This document shows, piece after piece, positions 17,450 to 25,842 of a DNA stretch of 64,000 nt; position 1 is the first letter of the stretch, and every line of letters begins with the position of its first letter. The stretch lies in assembly GCA_016650125.1 (NCBI GenBank), contig JAENWT010000003.1, positions 155,637 to 219,636 on the forward strand. The letters run 5' to 3'. Under the pieces are notes generated by a model. It had not been told where the DNA came from, did not search any database, and saw nothing but the letters and a program-made list of their open reading frames with translations. Source of the DNA: Thermoleophilia bacterium. Lineage in GTDB: Bacteria > Actinomycetota > Thermoleophilia > Solirubrobacterales > 70-9. Made by a program: the position numbers and the translations under genes.

Positions 17450-17966
17450 TGGATGTGTAGAAGTTACTACGCGGATCTCGCGCTTCGCGGGTGCTGGGCC
17501 TAGCGGTGTGCTCATGCCCGCCTTCGATCCGAAGGGGGAACGGCCACGACGATCTCCACCGCTGCCCCCTTCGCGTCAAAGCGGAAGCGCAGAAGGGATG
17601 ATCGCTAGGGCGTCTCGCCGTCGCGATTAGGGCATTGAGAATCTCTGAGCCGGAGGATCGCCCGGATGGCTACCTGGTTCGAAAGCCATCCAATCAGGGA
17701 CCTTCCGGTTGGTTGCTTGGCGGTGAGACCCGGTGGCTGATGCCCTGCGAAGCACGATCGGGCAGCAGAATTAGGCACGTGACTGATGCGGGCCCGCGCG
17801 TGCGCAGCGCTGCCAGCCAAGTAGCCATGAGGGTCATCGGGAGAAGCACACCGCCCAGGGTGATGCGGATCTTGGGCTACGCTCGCGCACCTTCGAGAGC
17901 ACAGCAGCCATGTCGTAGCCTCGTGTCTCAATCTTCTGCGGCTCTTTTCGATATAGTCTCGTACTA
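17450..17966. other. Non-coding stretch with one copy of the 56-bp repeat
   Basis: Between the riboswitch and the TetR gene no convincing gene is seen. It contains repeat copy 1 (17647-17702). Just before the TetR start, TAGT-n5-ACTA in 'atagtctcgtactaatg' may be a small autoregulatory operator. Confidence 0.5.
17647..17702. repeat. 56-bp dispersed repeat, copy 1
   Basis: Shares the invariant core GGTTCGAAAGCCATCC (17676-17691), then ATCAGGGACC, preceded by AGCCGGAGGATCGCCC. On the minus strand it reads RSLIGWLSNQVAIRAILRL. In this copy GGATGGCT and AGCCATCC could form an 8-bp stem, but the pairing is not kept in other copies. Confidence 0.85.
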
Positions 17967-18569
17967 ATGAAAGTAAGCCGTCCCTATCATCAGGCTCAGC
18001 GAGCCCACGCGCGCGAACGTACGGGCGAGCGCATACTCGAAGCCGCCGAGAGCCTCTACCGCCACGGTTGGTACGACGAGGTGACCCTCCGCGACGTGGC
18101 CAGAGAGGCCGATGTTGCCACTCAGACGGTGGTCAATCACTTCGGGTCGAAGGCGAAGCTCCTGGCGGCCGTCGCCGAGCGTATCGGCGAACGCTTCGAC
18201 CCCAGGCGCGACGAGATCGCGGGGGGCGATGCGGACGGAGCCGTCGCCATGATCTTCGATGAGTACGAGGAGATCGGGGACTCGATCGTCCGGATGATCA
18301 CTCTCGAGGGACGGGTTGATGAGCTGACTGCCCTGCTCTCCCACGGCCGCAAAGTGCATCGCGCGTGGGTTCAGCGCGTTTTCGCGGCAGCGCTTCCGCA
18401 TGCGTCGGGAATCGAGCGAGACCGTCGAACGGCCATGTTTGTTGCGGCAACCGACGTGCTGACCTGGAAGATCCTACGTCGCGAGCAGGGGCTCAGCCGG
18501 CGCGCCGCCCAGGCGGCGATGCGTGAGACCGTCGAAGCGCTGCTCGGTCAACGGACAGCTCGACGATGA
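17967..18569 (+). CDS. TetR/AcrR-family transcriptional regulator
   Basis: 200 residues. N-terminal HTH with 'GERILEAAESLYRHGWYDEVTLRDVA' layout and recognition helix 'ATQTVVNHFGSKAKLLAAV' (key residues T-V-x-x-H-F-x-S-K). The C-terminal ligand domain is helical. Stop overlaps the glycosyltransferase start by 4 bp, so it probably controls that gene and itself; a small inverted repeat (TAGT/ACTA) overlaps its own start region. Confidence 0.85.
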   Translation: MKVSRPYHQAQRAHARERTGERILEAAESLYRHGWYDEVTLRDVAREADVATQTVVNHFGSKAKLLAAVAERIGERFDPRRDEIAGGDADGAVAMIFDEYEEIGDSIVRMITLEGRVDELTALLSHGRKVHRAWVQRVFAAALPHASGIERDRRTAMFVAATDVLTWKILRREQGLSRRAAQAAMRETVEALLGQRTARR

Positions 18570-19837
18570 GCCGTTTCCTCTTCACCCTCTGGGACGGGGG
18601 AGGCAACTCGCCGCCGGTCCTCAGCGTTGCGGCCGCCCTGGCCCGCCGCGGCCACGACGTTCGCGTGATGGCCGACCCAACCCTCCGTGAGGACGTGCTT
18701 GCGACTGGCGCACGTCACCTCCCTTGGGCAACGGCGCCGCAGCGGTCCTCGCGAGACGCCAGTACCGAGTTTGTTCGCGATTTCGAGGCGCGCACACCCA
18801 TGGGCGCTACTGCACGCCTGCGCGACCGCCTGATCGTCGGTCCCGCGCCGCAGTTCGCCCGCGACACGTGCGGGGAGCTACGTCGCGAGCCCGCCGACGC
18901 CGTCATCTCTGAGGCGCTGCTGATGGGATCGCAGGTCGCGGCCGAGGCCGCGGGTTTGCCCAACATAACGCTGGTTCCGAACATCTACCCGGGGGAGGTG
19001 CCAGGCGTGCCGCCGTTCGGCATCGGTCTGGGGCCGCGACACGACCGCTTCGGGCAGCTCCGCGATCGGATCGTTCGCAGAATGGGGAGCCGCCTGTGGG
19101 ACAAGCGCCTAACCGAGCTGAACGCGCTCCGCAACGGCTACGACCTGCCCTCCGTGTCCTCTGTCTTCGCGATGCTCGAACGTCCAGACCGGGTGCTGGT
19201 GCTGACCTCCGCCGCATTCGAGCTCGGCGGCGGGGAGCGAGTGCCTGCACACGTCCGCTATTGCGGCCCGCGGCTGGACGATCCGGGATGGGTCCGCGAC
19301 TGGAATGAGCCGCGGGGCACCGATCCGCTGGTTCTCGTCTCGCTGAGTACGACAACGCAAGGTCAGGATCCGATGATTCGCCGCGTGGTCGAAGCCCTCG
19401 GCCGACTCCGCGTTCGCGGCCTGGTCACCACCGGACCCAGTTTCGACGGTGATGGACTTCAGGCGCCGCCCAACGTGACGATCGTCGCATCGGCGCCGCA
19501 TTCGGCCGTCCTTCCTCATGCTGCCGCGGTCGTGACTCACGCCGGTCACGGCACGGTCATCAAGGCGCTCGCGCAGGGCGTTCCCCTCGTCTGTCTGCCG
19601 GTCGGCCGCGACCAACCGGACACGGCCGAGCGAGTGGCCGCGGCTGGGGCCGGCCTGAGGCTGCGGCCGGGCGCGCGCGCCAAATCGATCGAGCGAGCCC
19701 TGATGAAGGTACTCGACGATCCGGTGTACCGGGCAGGAGCGATGCGAATCGCCGCGGCGATCGACGTCGACCATGAACACGATCGAGCCGTCGAGGAGAT
19801 CGAGGCGATCACGGCCGCCGCCCCGACGCTGGCTTAA
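18566..19837 (+). CDS. GT1/UGT-type glycosyltransferase
   Basis: 423 residues, GT-B fold. N-terminal 'LWDGGGNSPPVLSVAAALARRGHDVRV' layout (G-G-x-x-P.. ALARRGHDV) is the acceptor domain start; C-terminal 'VVTHAGHGTVIKALAQGVPLV' followed by 'PVGRDQPDTAERV' is the nucleotide-sugar (PSPG-like) motif with the His and the terminal D-Q. Similar enzymes glycosylate macrolides, flavonoids or lipids. Coupled to the TetR gene, which suggests inducible detoxification or natural-product modification. Confidence 0.85.
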   Translation: MSRFLFTLWDGGGNSPPVLSVAAALARRGHDVRVMADPTLREDVLATGARHLPWATAPQRSSRDASTEFVRDFEARTPMGATARLRDRLIVGPAPQFARDTCGELRREPADAVISEALLMGSQVAAEAAGLPNITLVPNIYPGEVPGVPPFGIGLGPRHDRFGQLRDRIVRRMGSRLWDKRLTELNALRNGYDLPSVSSVFAMLERPDRVLVLTSAAFELGGGERVPAHVRYCGPRLDDPGWVRDWNEPRGTDPLVLVSLSTTTQGQDPMIRRVVEALGRLRVRGLVTTGPSFDGDGLQAPPNVTIVASAPHSAVLPHAAAVVTHAGHGTVIKALAQGVPLVCLPVGRDQPDTAERVAAAGAGLRLRPGARAKSIERALMKVLDDPVYRAGAMRIAAAIDVDHEHDRAVEEIEAITAAAPTLA

Positions 19838-19850
19838 TGACCCTGTCGCC

Positions 19851-19871
19851 CCGGCCCGAAGACGGGGCCGG
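19851..19871 (+). terminator. Hairpin after the glycosyltransferase
   Basis: CCGGCCC and GGGCCGG form a 7-bp stem around a 7-nt loop, 14 bp after the stop codon. Only a weak U-run follows. Confidence 0.4.
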
Positions 19872-19937
19872 TCCTTGCGAGACTGGGGTGATGGAGAGCG
19901 GTGTTCTCCCCGTCGCCGCCTAGGGCAAGGAATCGCC

Positions 19938-19993
19938 GAGCCGGAGGATTGCCCGGACGACCCGGGGGTTCGAAAGCCATCCCACCAGGGACC
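19938..19993. repeat. 56-bp dispersed repeat, copy 2
   Basis: Core GGTTCGAAAGCCATCC at 19967-19982, followed by CACCAGGGACC and preceded by GAGCCGGAGGATTGCCCGG. The similarity to copy 1 extends upstream (TAGGGCA...GAATC). Minus-strand reading is GSLVGWLSNPRVVRAILRL, then GDSLP and a stop. Confidence 0.85.
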
Positions 19994-20222
19994 CAAAGTC
20001 CCGGAATCCCAATAGCCATGCGGCAAATCGCCCTTTTTCAAACAGGGGAGAGATTTGCCTCACTCGAACCATCGTGCGTAGAGTGGAGCCACAGAGCGAG
20101 GCTGCATCAGCAAACGCATCGAGCCAGGCTTCGATTCCGCGCGGAGCCGCCCGCCGCCGATCGCGGAAGGCTCGTTGAGTGTGCCCTTGCAAGTCCTTCG
20201 AGCGACGGCGTATCCTGAAGGC

Positions 20223-20444
20223 ATGAGCAAACCGCGCGAATACGAAATCGTCTTGATCCCTGAGAAAGAGGGTGGCTACAGCGTGGTCGTGCCGGAGCTG
20301 CCGAGCGTGGCGACCCAGGGCGAGACTGTCGACGAGGCCTTGAAGATGGCCAAAGAGGCGATCGAGCTCTACATCGAGGTGATGGAAGAAGATGGCTTGC
20401 CGCTGCCAACGGTGCAACGTAAGCAGGTTGCAGTCGGCGGGTGA
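20223..20444 (+). CDS. hicB: HicB-family antitoxin
   Basis: 73 residues from ATG 20223. 'YEIVLIPEKEGGYSVVVPELPSVATQGET' layout (key: GGY.V.VPELP...TQGET) and 'DEALKMAKEAIELYIE' form the partial RNase H-like HicB fold; the C-terminus ends 'RKQVAVGG' without a DNA-binding domain. It should neutralise HicA. Its stop overlaps the hicA GTG by 4 bp, the common hicBA arrangement. Confidence 0.88.
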   Translation: MSKPREYEIVLIPEKEGGYSVVVPELPSVATQGETVDEALKMAKEAIELYIEVMEEDGLPLPTVQRKQVAVGG

Positions 20445-20741
20445 GTGAGTCACTCCCGACCGTTTCTGGCAAGCAGCTGATTCGGGCACTCGAGCGGCAG
20501 GGCTGGTACGTCAAGCGCATCCGCGGCAGTCATCACGTGCTGCGGCACCCCGAGATTCCGGATGCGTTACCTGTCCCCGGTCCACGGCAACAGGCCAATC
20601 AAGCGGGGCACGCTTCACAGCATCCTCAAGACGACCGGTCTTAGCCGGGAGGAACTACGGCGGCTGATCAAGTGGCCGACTCAGGACGGTTTGTCTGAGC
20701 AGTCGTCGACCGGCCGCCCTTCAGCCGGAGGATCGCGTTGA
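20441..20741 (+). pseudogene. hicA: HicA-type mRNA interferase toxin, frameshifted
   Basis: Starts GTG 20441. 'VSGKQLIRALERQGW' and 'GSHHVLRHPE' carry the dsRBD-like fold and catalytic His of HicA. After '...DALPVP' the frame must shift by one base at CCCC 20575-20578 to continue 'VHGNRPIKRGTLHSILK' and 'TGLSREELRRLIK'. As read, the toxin ends after about 67 residues with a wrong tail. The shifted frame runs on to TGA at 20739-20741, inside repeat copy 3. Either the toxin is inactivated or the base call is wrong. Confidence 0.8.
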
Positions 20742-20777
20742 CGGCTTCCTGGTTCGAAAGCCATCCAATCAGGGACC
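20722..20777. repeat. 56-bp dispersed repeat, copy 3
   Basis: Core GGTTCGAAAGCCATCC at 20751-20766, followed by AATCAGGGACC and preceded by AGCCGGAGGATCGCG. It overlaps the 3' end of the restored hicA frame. Minus-strand reading is RSLIGWLSNQEAVNAILRL. Confidence 0.85.
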
Positions 20778-21045
20778 TAAGGCGGAATCGGCTCTGTCAC
20801 GCCCTTTAGGCGGATGGAGCTGATTCATGACCACTTCCTCGGGTACTAATCGGGTACTGATTCGGCCTCAGAGAAGAGGCTCCGCGTTCCCGGACCCATA
20901 TGGAGATTTCTTAAGTGGATCTCCTATCGGGGACATCCATGCCGGTCCTTTTGGGTCCTCGGCTCGGGGGGCGACCCCAGAATTTCGACAGATCCGGCGG
21001 CGGCATGCAGCGAGCCAAGCGTCTCCGATGCCTTATGATGCGACC
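20742..21045. other. Intergenic stretch before a secreted protein gene
   Basis: No gene assigned. It contains the right half of repeat copy 3 and a second tandem GGGTACT pair (20841-20847 and 20852-20858), resembling the pair beside tRNA-His. The in-frame extension of the next gene back to 20827 lacks coding character. Confidence 0.45.
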
Positions 21046-21891
21046 ATGTCGAATCTCACTCGGACATCCTCCCTAGGCCCTGCTTTCGTGGCCCTGCTCA
21101 CCGCCGTGAGCCTGTGCCTCATAACGCTCGGCCTCCGACCCACCGAGGCCGGTGCCGCAGCGCCCGTTAAGGGCGGGTCCTATGACGGAGGGGACAACTT
21201 CGCCCTACAGGTGAATGTGGCAGGCACGAAGGTGCAGTCGACCTTCCTCAACTTCAAAACGAGATGCAACGGCCGCCTGCTGACGGGGTCGACCTCCGTG
21301 CCTCGCAACCTGCGAATTCGCAACGGCCGGTTCTCGTTTGCCAACACCATCAACTTCCCAAGCTCCGGTGGTGCACAGAAACAGCGCGGCAGGGGGCGCT
21401 TCATCGCTGGGCGGCGGGTGGTTTTCTTGTATCGCCAGACCATCGATAACCCGGTTTCGGGGCAGCACTGCGACACCGGAACCCTCAGGCTGGTTGCACG
21501 GGCCGGGGCCTTCTCCCCCTATCAGGTAGGGGCCTATGACGGCTCGACCTCAAAGGGCCGGGATGTCTCGTTTTCACTGATTGAAACGGGATATGTCGAG
21601 AGGTTCAAGTCGGAGCTAAGGCTCGCATGTGACAGCGGCCCCGACCGCAACGAGCGGGTCTTCTTCGACAGCCTTCGACTTCGAGCGGGTCAGTTCTCTG
21701 TCAAGGACCGCGTCGACACGGCGGACGGGTACACGATTACCGAATTGAAGGGAACGCTGGCCGGGACCAGGGTCACCGGATTTCTGCGCGCAACCGGCAG
21801 CTTCGTGATCGGTTACACGGGGGAATTCGACGACATCCCCATTCGCGCCAATTGCGACTCCGGCCCGATTCGCTTCACCGCCAGGAAATAA
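21046..21891 (+). CDS. Secreted protein with two homologous beta-rich repeats, function unknown
   Basis: 281 residues from ATG 21046; an upstream in-frame ATG (20827) is possible but its extra sequence looks non-coding. A signal peptide (about residues 1-38) ends near 'TEAGAAAP'. Two tandem domains of about 115 residues follow, each beginning G-[SA]-Y-D-G and ending in C-D-[ST]-G-x-[LI]-R-[LF]-x-A-R, with conserved internal cysteines (one in '[TL]xCNGR' or 'LACDSG'). Probably disulfide-stabilised extracellular beta-sandwiches. I do not recognise the family. Confidence 0.6.
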   Translation: MSNLTRTSSLGPAFVALLTAVSLCLITLGLRPTEAGAAAPVKGGSYDGGDNFALQVNVAGTKVQSTFLNFKTRCNGRLLTGSTSVPRNLRIRNGRFSFANTINFPSSGGAQKQRGRGRFIAGRRVVFLYRQTIDNPVSGQHCDTGTLRLVARAGAFSPYQVGAYDGSTSKGRDVSFSLIETGYVERFKSELRLACDSGPDRNERVFFDSLRLRAGQFSVKDRVDTADGYTITELKGTLAGTRVTGFLRATGSFVIGYTGEFDDIPIRANCDSGPIRFTARK

Positions 21892-21994
21892 GCGCTGCGC
21901 TGGGCGCGACGCCTCCTAAGACGGCTAGAGCGTCGTCATTGAGTTGCTTTACCCCTCATCGAAGGGACGGTGAGAAGCTTGCGCGTCAAGGAGC

Positions 21995-22285
21995 GATGAC
22001 TGCATGCGGTGCTGTTCGCGGACGGTAGTGAGCTGCCGCGCGCTGGCCTGTTCATCCGGGCTGTGCCTGAGCCACGTTCGTCGCTGCTTGACGACCTCGG
22101 GTCTCGAGCGCACGAAGGCCGGGACCGTCGCCGTGGATGGGTGGGGCCGGACGAACGTGCCGCGGGTGTGGGCGGCCGGCGACGTGGCCGAGCCGGCGCC
22201 GAGCGCGGCCGTCGCGATCGCTGCCGGGTCTCGCGCAGCGGCCGGGATCACGCACGCGCTACTGATCTCAGGTCATCGCCGATAG
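21995..22285 (+). pseudogene. C-terminal remnant of an FAD-dependent (thioredoxin-reductase-like) oxidoreductase
   Basis: One frame gives 'VLFADGSELPRAGLFIRAVP' and 'SSLLDDLG'; after GGG 22099-22101 the next frame gives 'KAGTVAVDGWGRTNVPRVWAAGDVAEP' layout (key: D-x-x-G-R-T-x-V-P-x-V-x-A-A-G-D-V), 'AVAIAAGSRAAAGI' and a stop. This is the conserved FAD-binding C-terminus of pyridine nucleotide-disulfide oxidoreductases. The N-terminal two-thirds is absent and there is a 1-nt shift, so it is non-functional. Confidence 0.68.
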
Positions 22286-22770
22286 GCACACAGGTCGGTC
22301 GGGAGGTCAGTCATCAGTTCCGCCAGCGCACGACGGCCTTGAGACTCAAGATGGACTCAACGGCCTCATGGTTCGAAAGCCATCCCATCAGGGACCCTGT
22401 GGTTGGTTGCCTAGGCGATCGGGCTGAGACTCGCGAGGCGCCAGCCTCAGCCGCACGCAGATAGCTTCAGCCGAGTCGTCTTGGTCTTGGCCTTGAGGGC
22501 GCTCCCGCTGCTGATCTTGGCCTTGACTTATGCAAGGCAGTGGTTGCCTGCTTCCGCGCTGGCCGAGGGCCGCTCGACCGCCATGGGATATCGGGGTTGA
22601 GTCGGGGCCGGCTGCCGAGGGTGGTGGTCTGGCGCGGTTCTGTGCCGGTACTGAAAAGGGAAGGGAGTAGAGTCGTTTCGCACAGGCCATTCGTTCATCC
22701 GCTGGCCTCCGACACGCCCGCAGGAGACAACCAGATCATTCCCACGGCACAAGCGCGCCAGCCCGGTTTC
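22286..22770. other. Intergenic stretch with repeat copy 4
   Basis: Contains repeat copy 4 (22341-22396). On the minus strand, about 22453-22530 reads 'KAKISSGSALKAKTKTTRLK' and ends LSACG-stop; this Lys/Thr-rich segment looks like the C-terminal tail of a lost secreted protein, but an upstream stop limits it to about 26 codons. GGGAAGGGAG at about 22660 could serve an earlier start of the following gene. Confidence 0.4.
22341..22396. repeat. 56-bp dispersed repeat, copy 4
   Basis: Core GGTTCGAAAGCCATCC at 22370-22385, followed by CATCAGGGACC; the left half is more diverged. Similarity with copy 1 continues to the right (GGTTGGTTGC). Minus-strand reading is GSLMGWLSNHEAVESILSL, preceded by RQPTT (copy 1: KQPTG). 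Confidence 0.85.
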
Positions 22771-24597
22771 GTGCGTCGAACGATTCGACTTGCGGCTGCC
22801 TTGCTGCCTCTCCTTGTGGGGGCGCTTCTTCTCTGGCCCGGCCCGGCGAGCGCCGCTACGATCACGGTAGACACGGCCACCGATGCCCCTGGCACCCAGT
22901 GCACGCTTCGTGACGCGATCAAAGCGGCGAACACCAATCTGGCCTCGAATGGCTGCGTCACCCCGGGATCGGGCACGGACACGATCCAGTTCCAGCTCCC
23001 CAACCCCAGCACGATCACACTGGAGAGCGCGCTTGATCAGATCACCGGAGATGTGAGCATCCAAGGACCAGGCGCGTCGCAGCTAACTGTGAGCGGCAAC
23101 TCGCTCTATCGGGTTTTCAACATCGCCTCGGGCAAGACCGTCTCAATCTCCGGGCTCGCGGCCGCAGGCGGATCCGTGGTAGCAACGGGGTGCTCGAGCG
23201 CGAGCGAAGCGGGCGGCGGGATTCTCAACTTCGGCACGTTGACCCTCGATCGCATGGTGGTGAGCGGCAACCACGCAACCGCCACCGACAACAGCGGCGG
23301 CTCCACGTGCGTCTTTGGCGCCGGCATCTACAACGGGGGCACGCTGACGCTCAACAAGAGCACCGTGAGCGGCAATCGGGCAAGCGCCACCGAGACGGTG
23401 GCCGACCACGATGCTGACGCAGAAGCCGCCGGCATCTACAACCGCACCGCCGGCACACTAAGAATCGACCAGAGCACGGTGAGCGACAACACGGCGCACG
23501 CCTATGTCAGTGGCGGCGCCGTAGCGCACGCCCAGGGCGCCGGCATCCTCAACGTCGGCTCTGCGACGCTGACAAACACCACCGTTACCAACAACGGCGA
23601 GATCACCCCCGGCGGGCAAGGTGGCGGCATCTACTCGGAGGACAGCCTGACGCTGCGCAACGACACGATCTCCCAGAACATCGCCAGCTCGCAGGCAGGC
23701 GACGGCGGCAACCTGTACAACGCGTCTTCCGCCGCCGACATGACGGTCAAGAACACAATCGTCGCCGAGCCGCTTACGAGCGGCAACTGCGGCGGCACAC
23801 CCCCCACCTCGCTCGGCAACAATCTCGGCTTCGACACATTCGGCGATACCTATCCCTGCTTTGCGGCAGGTAACGGAAACGTCTTCGACGACCCCATGCT
23901 CGGCCCGCTACAGGACAACGGCGGACCCACACAGACGGAGGCAATCGGCCCCGGAAGCGCGGCGCTTGACGCGGGATCGGATTGCGAGGCCACCGACCAG
24001 CGGGGCCTTTCCCGCAGTGGCACGGCAGGGCCCTGCGATATCGGTGCGTTCGAGCTGGGGGCGGCCTCGTCAGCCGACACAACCGCGCCCAACACGACGA
24101 TTACCTCGGGCCCGGCCGACGGCTCGCGCACCAAAGACTCGACGCCGACCCTCAACTTCTCGGCGACCGAGCCCGGCTCGACCTTCCAGTGCAAGCTCGA
24201 CGAGGGCTCGTTCAACGCCTGCACCTCCCCGAAGACGCTTGCCGTCCTCTCCGACGGCTCCCACACCTTCTCGGTCGAGGCCAGCGACCCGACTGGGAAC
24301 ACCGACGCGAGTCCGGCTTCTCGAAACTTCACCGTCGACACCATCGGCCCGAATTCGAAGATCTCCAAGCACCCAAAGAAGAAGACGTCGAAGCGCAAGG
24401 CGAAGTTCAAGTTCAAGGCGCTTTCATCCGATGCCGCCGGCTTCGATTGCAAGCTCGATTTCAAGAAGTTCAAGAAGTGCAAGAGTCCTTTGAAGATCAA
24501 GGTGAAGCCGGGCAGGCACACCTTCCAGGTCCGGGCGATTGACGACCTCGGCAACAAGGGCAGGCCGGTCAAGTTCAGGTGGAAGGTGAAGAGGTAG
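22771..24597 (+). CDS. Secreted parallel beta-helix protein with choice-of-anchor Q and Ig-like domains
   Basis: 608 residues from GTG 22771 (start uncertain; the frame is open to 22540). Signal peptide ends near 'GPASAATITV'. 'GTQCTLRDAI' is the CSLREAI-type motif that opens many right-handed beta-helix exoproteins; repeated G-[AG]-G-I-x-[NS] and S-T-V-S-x-N units form the helix (to about residue 360). 'QDNGGPTQT', 'GSAALDAGSDC' and 'CDIGAFE' identify the choice-of-anchor Q cap. Then one Ig-like domain with paired Cys (CKLDEGSFNAC) and a Lys-rich related domain. Likely cell-surface adhesion or polysaccharide interaction. Confidence 0.75.
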   Translation: MRRTIRLAAALLPLLVGALLLWPGPASAATITVDTATDAPGTQCTLRDAIKAANTNLASNGCVTPGSGTDTIQFQLPNPSTITLESALDQITGDVSIQGPGASQLTVSGNSLYRVFNIASGKTVSISGLAAAGGSVVATGCSSASEAGGGILNFGTLTLDRMVVSGNHATATDNSGGSTCVFGAGIYNGGTLTLNKSTVSGNRASATETVADHDADAEAAGIYNRTAGTLRIDQSTVSDNTAHAYVSGGAVAHAQGAGILNVGSATLTNTTVTNNGEITPGGQGGGIYSEDSLTLRNDTISQNIASSQAGDGGNLYNASSAADMTVKNTIVAEPLTSGNCGGTPPTSLGNNLGFDTFGDTYPCFAAGNGNVFDDPMLGPLQDNGGPTQTEAIGPGSAALDAGSDCEATDQRGLSRSGTAGPCDIGAFELGAASSADTTAPNTTITSGPADGSRTKDSTPTLNFSATEPGSTFQCKLDEGSFNACTSPKTLAVLSDGSHTFSVEASDPTGNTDASPASRNFTVDTIGPNSKISKHPKKKTSKRKAKFKFKALSSDAAGFDCKLDFKKFKKCKSPLKIKVKPGRHTFQVRAIDDLGNKGRPVKFRWKVKR

Positions 24598-24878
24598 CGA
24601 CGGGGGCCGGGGGCCAATCGGCCTCCGCCGAAGGCTCCTTGGCCGCCCGTGCCGCGCGCCCATAGACCGCGCGGCACCCGCCGCGCGTGCAAGCTGCCAT
24701 GCATTCTCCCCCGTGGTCCAACAAGGGCCCATTCTAGGGGCGGAGGGGGGACCCGGCAACTGAACTCGGCACCAGGTCCTTGCTCAGTTCAGCTTGTCTG
24801 ACTTGCCGAGGAAAGGCAGCAGGCGGATGATGGCCGCAACCGCCCCAGGGTTCGAAAGCCATCCCGTCAGGGACCCTC
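24598..24878. other. Intergenic stretch with repeat copy 5
   Basis: No gene seen. Repeat copy 5 ends 3 bp before the next start codon. A GC-rich imperfect hairpin region follows the beta-helix gene (about 24640-24690). Confidence 0.4.
24820..24875. repeat. 56-bp dispersed repeat, copy 5
   Basis: Core GGTTCGAAAGCCATCC at 24849-24864, followed by CGTCAGGGACC. Minus-strand reading is GSLTGWLSNPGAVAAIIRL. It abuts the ATG at 24879, taking the place where a Shine-Dalgarno would be. Confidence 0.85.
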
Positions 24879-25745
24879 ATGAAGGCAACGACAAACTCAG
24901 TTCTGGTGCCTGGCCGGTGGCAGGTGGCCGCAACTCTCCTGGTATCCGGATTGATTTGCCTGCTGCTTTCAATCGCTGCTGACGGAGCCGGAGCGGCCGG
25001 CCTCAAGCTGCGGGTGACACCGGCCAGGAACATCCCGGCGGGCAAGGTGACGTGCTTCAGCGGTCACGTTCGTGGCACCCGTGGCAATCCGGTCAAGGGG
25101 GCGACGGTGAACCTGGACGGGAAAATGGTCACCTCGAAGAAGGCCGGGAAGTCCCGGCTCTGCAAGGGGCTCAATTGGCCGGGCCGGCACGCGGCGAGCG
25201 CAGTCAAGGGCAAGCGAAGTGGTTCCGCCTTCCTTCGGGCCAGGAGCTTCGGCCTTGGGCTCGGCGGCACCTGGGTCCGTCAGGAACTGCAGCTGTCGGC
25301 CTATCCCGCCGCGAATCCGAAGAAAAACCGCTGTTTCCTCGGGGGTTCCGGCAAACAGGAGCAGCCGGATTTCGCTGAGGTTGCGGGGACTTGTGAAGGT
25401 GTCGCGAACCGCGTCTCCGACGGGGGCATCTTCTCAGGCAGAAACGCTTTCATCCGGTGGCCGACGACTTCCGTCGGCGAAAAGGTCGAGTTGACGGCCG
25501 AGGCGATGTTTCCGACCAAGAACTATGGATTGGTCGGCTATCTGACCAGTGAAGCCGCCCGAATTTACTACGTCACATCCGGGCAGATCGACGCGAAGGA
25601 ATCCAAGGTCTACAGCGGGACCGACCCCGGCAAGGCCGGCCAACAGGGCGGACCATTCCTCATCAATATCAACCGTCACGAGACCGGGCTGACGGCGGAC
25701 GGATATACCTTCCATTTCATCGGCTGGGTCTTCAAGGAAGACTGA
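24879..25745 (+). CDS. Secreted protein of unknown function
   Basis: 288 residues from ATG 24879; no Shine-Dalgarno is visible because repeat copy 5 fills the upstream position. Signal peptide/anchor around residues 14-40 ends 'DGAGAAGLK'. A first domain ('GHVRGTRGNPVKGATVNLDGK' layout) resembles a carboxypeptidase-regulatory-like or Ig-like beta fold; a second half with two Cys ('NRCFLGG', 'GTCEGVA') is beta-rich. Lys-rich, like other secreted proteins here. Family not recognised. Confidence 0.55.
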   Translation: MKATTNSVLVPGRWQVAATLLVSGLICLLLSIAADGAGAAGLKLRVTPARNIPAGKVTCFSGHVRGTRGNPVKGATVNLDGKMVTSKKAGKSRLCKGLNWPGRHAASAVKGKRSGSAFLRARSFGLGLGGTWVRQELQLSAYPAANPKKNRCFLGGSGKQEQPDFAEVAGTCEGVANRVSDGGIFSGRNAFIRWPTTSVGEKVELTAEAMFPTKNYGLVGYLTSEAARIYYVTSGQIDAKESKVYSGTDPGKAGQQGGPFLININRHETGLTADGYTFHFIGWVFKED

Positions 25746-25842
25746 CGCGCTTGCTGTTGGCTGGCTGTATCGTCGCTGAATGATTTCGGCACTCGGTTGG
25801 GGGACGCAGCGCGGCCGTCTCCCTGAGCAAACTTCCGGCAGG

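Larger units (their letters stand above)
19838..20222. other. Intergenic stretch with hairpins and one repeat copy
   Basis: No gene seen on either strand. It holds a 7-bp hairpin (19851-19871), repeat copy 2 (19938-19993) and a longer-range inverted repeat GGCAAATC (20022-20029)/GATTTGCC (20052-20059). Minus-strand frames here are antisense extensions of hicB. Confidence 0.5.

Noticed and set aside
17282..17515. Minus-strand ORF across the riboswitch
   Set aside because: It lies over the TPP aptamer and out-of-frame thiC codons; composition is not protein-like.
17518..17600. Minus-strand stretch ending 'VEIVVAVPPSDRRRA'
   Set aside because: Might be a kinase-like tail, but an upstream stop limits it to about 25 codons; too short to support.
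17676..17691. Repeat core as a tRNA T-arm
   Set aside because: GGTTCGAA resembles a T-loop, but the flanks do not pair as a T-stem and no acceptor or anticodon arms can be built.
17605..17931. Minus-strand ORF containing the repeat peptide of copy 1
   Set aside because: Apart from the shared peptide its sequence lacks coding character and no ribosome-binding site is seen, so I did not call it a gene; the peptide is discussed as a finding.
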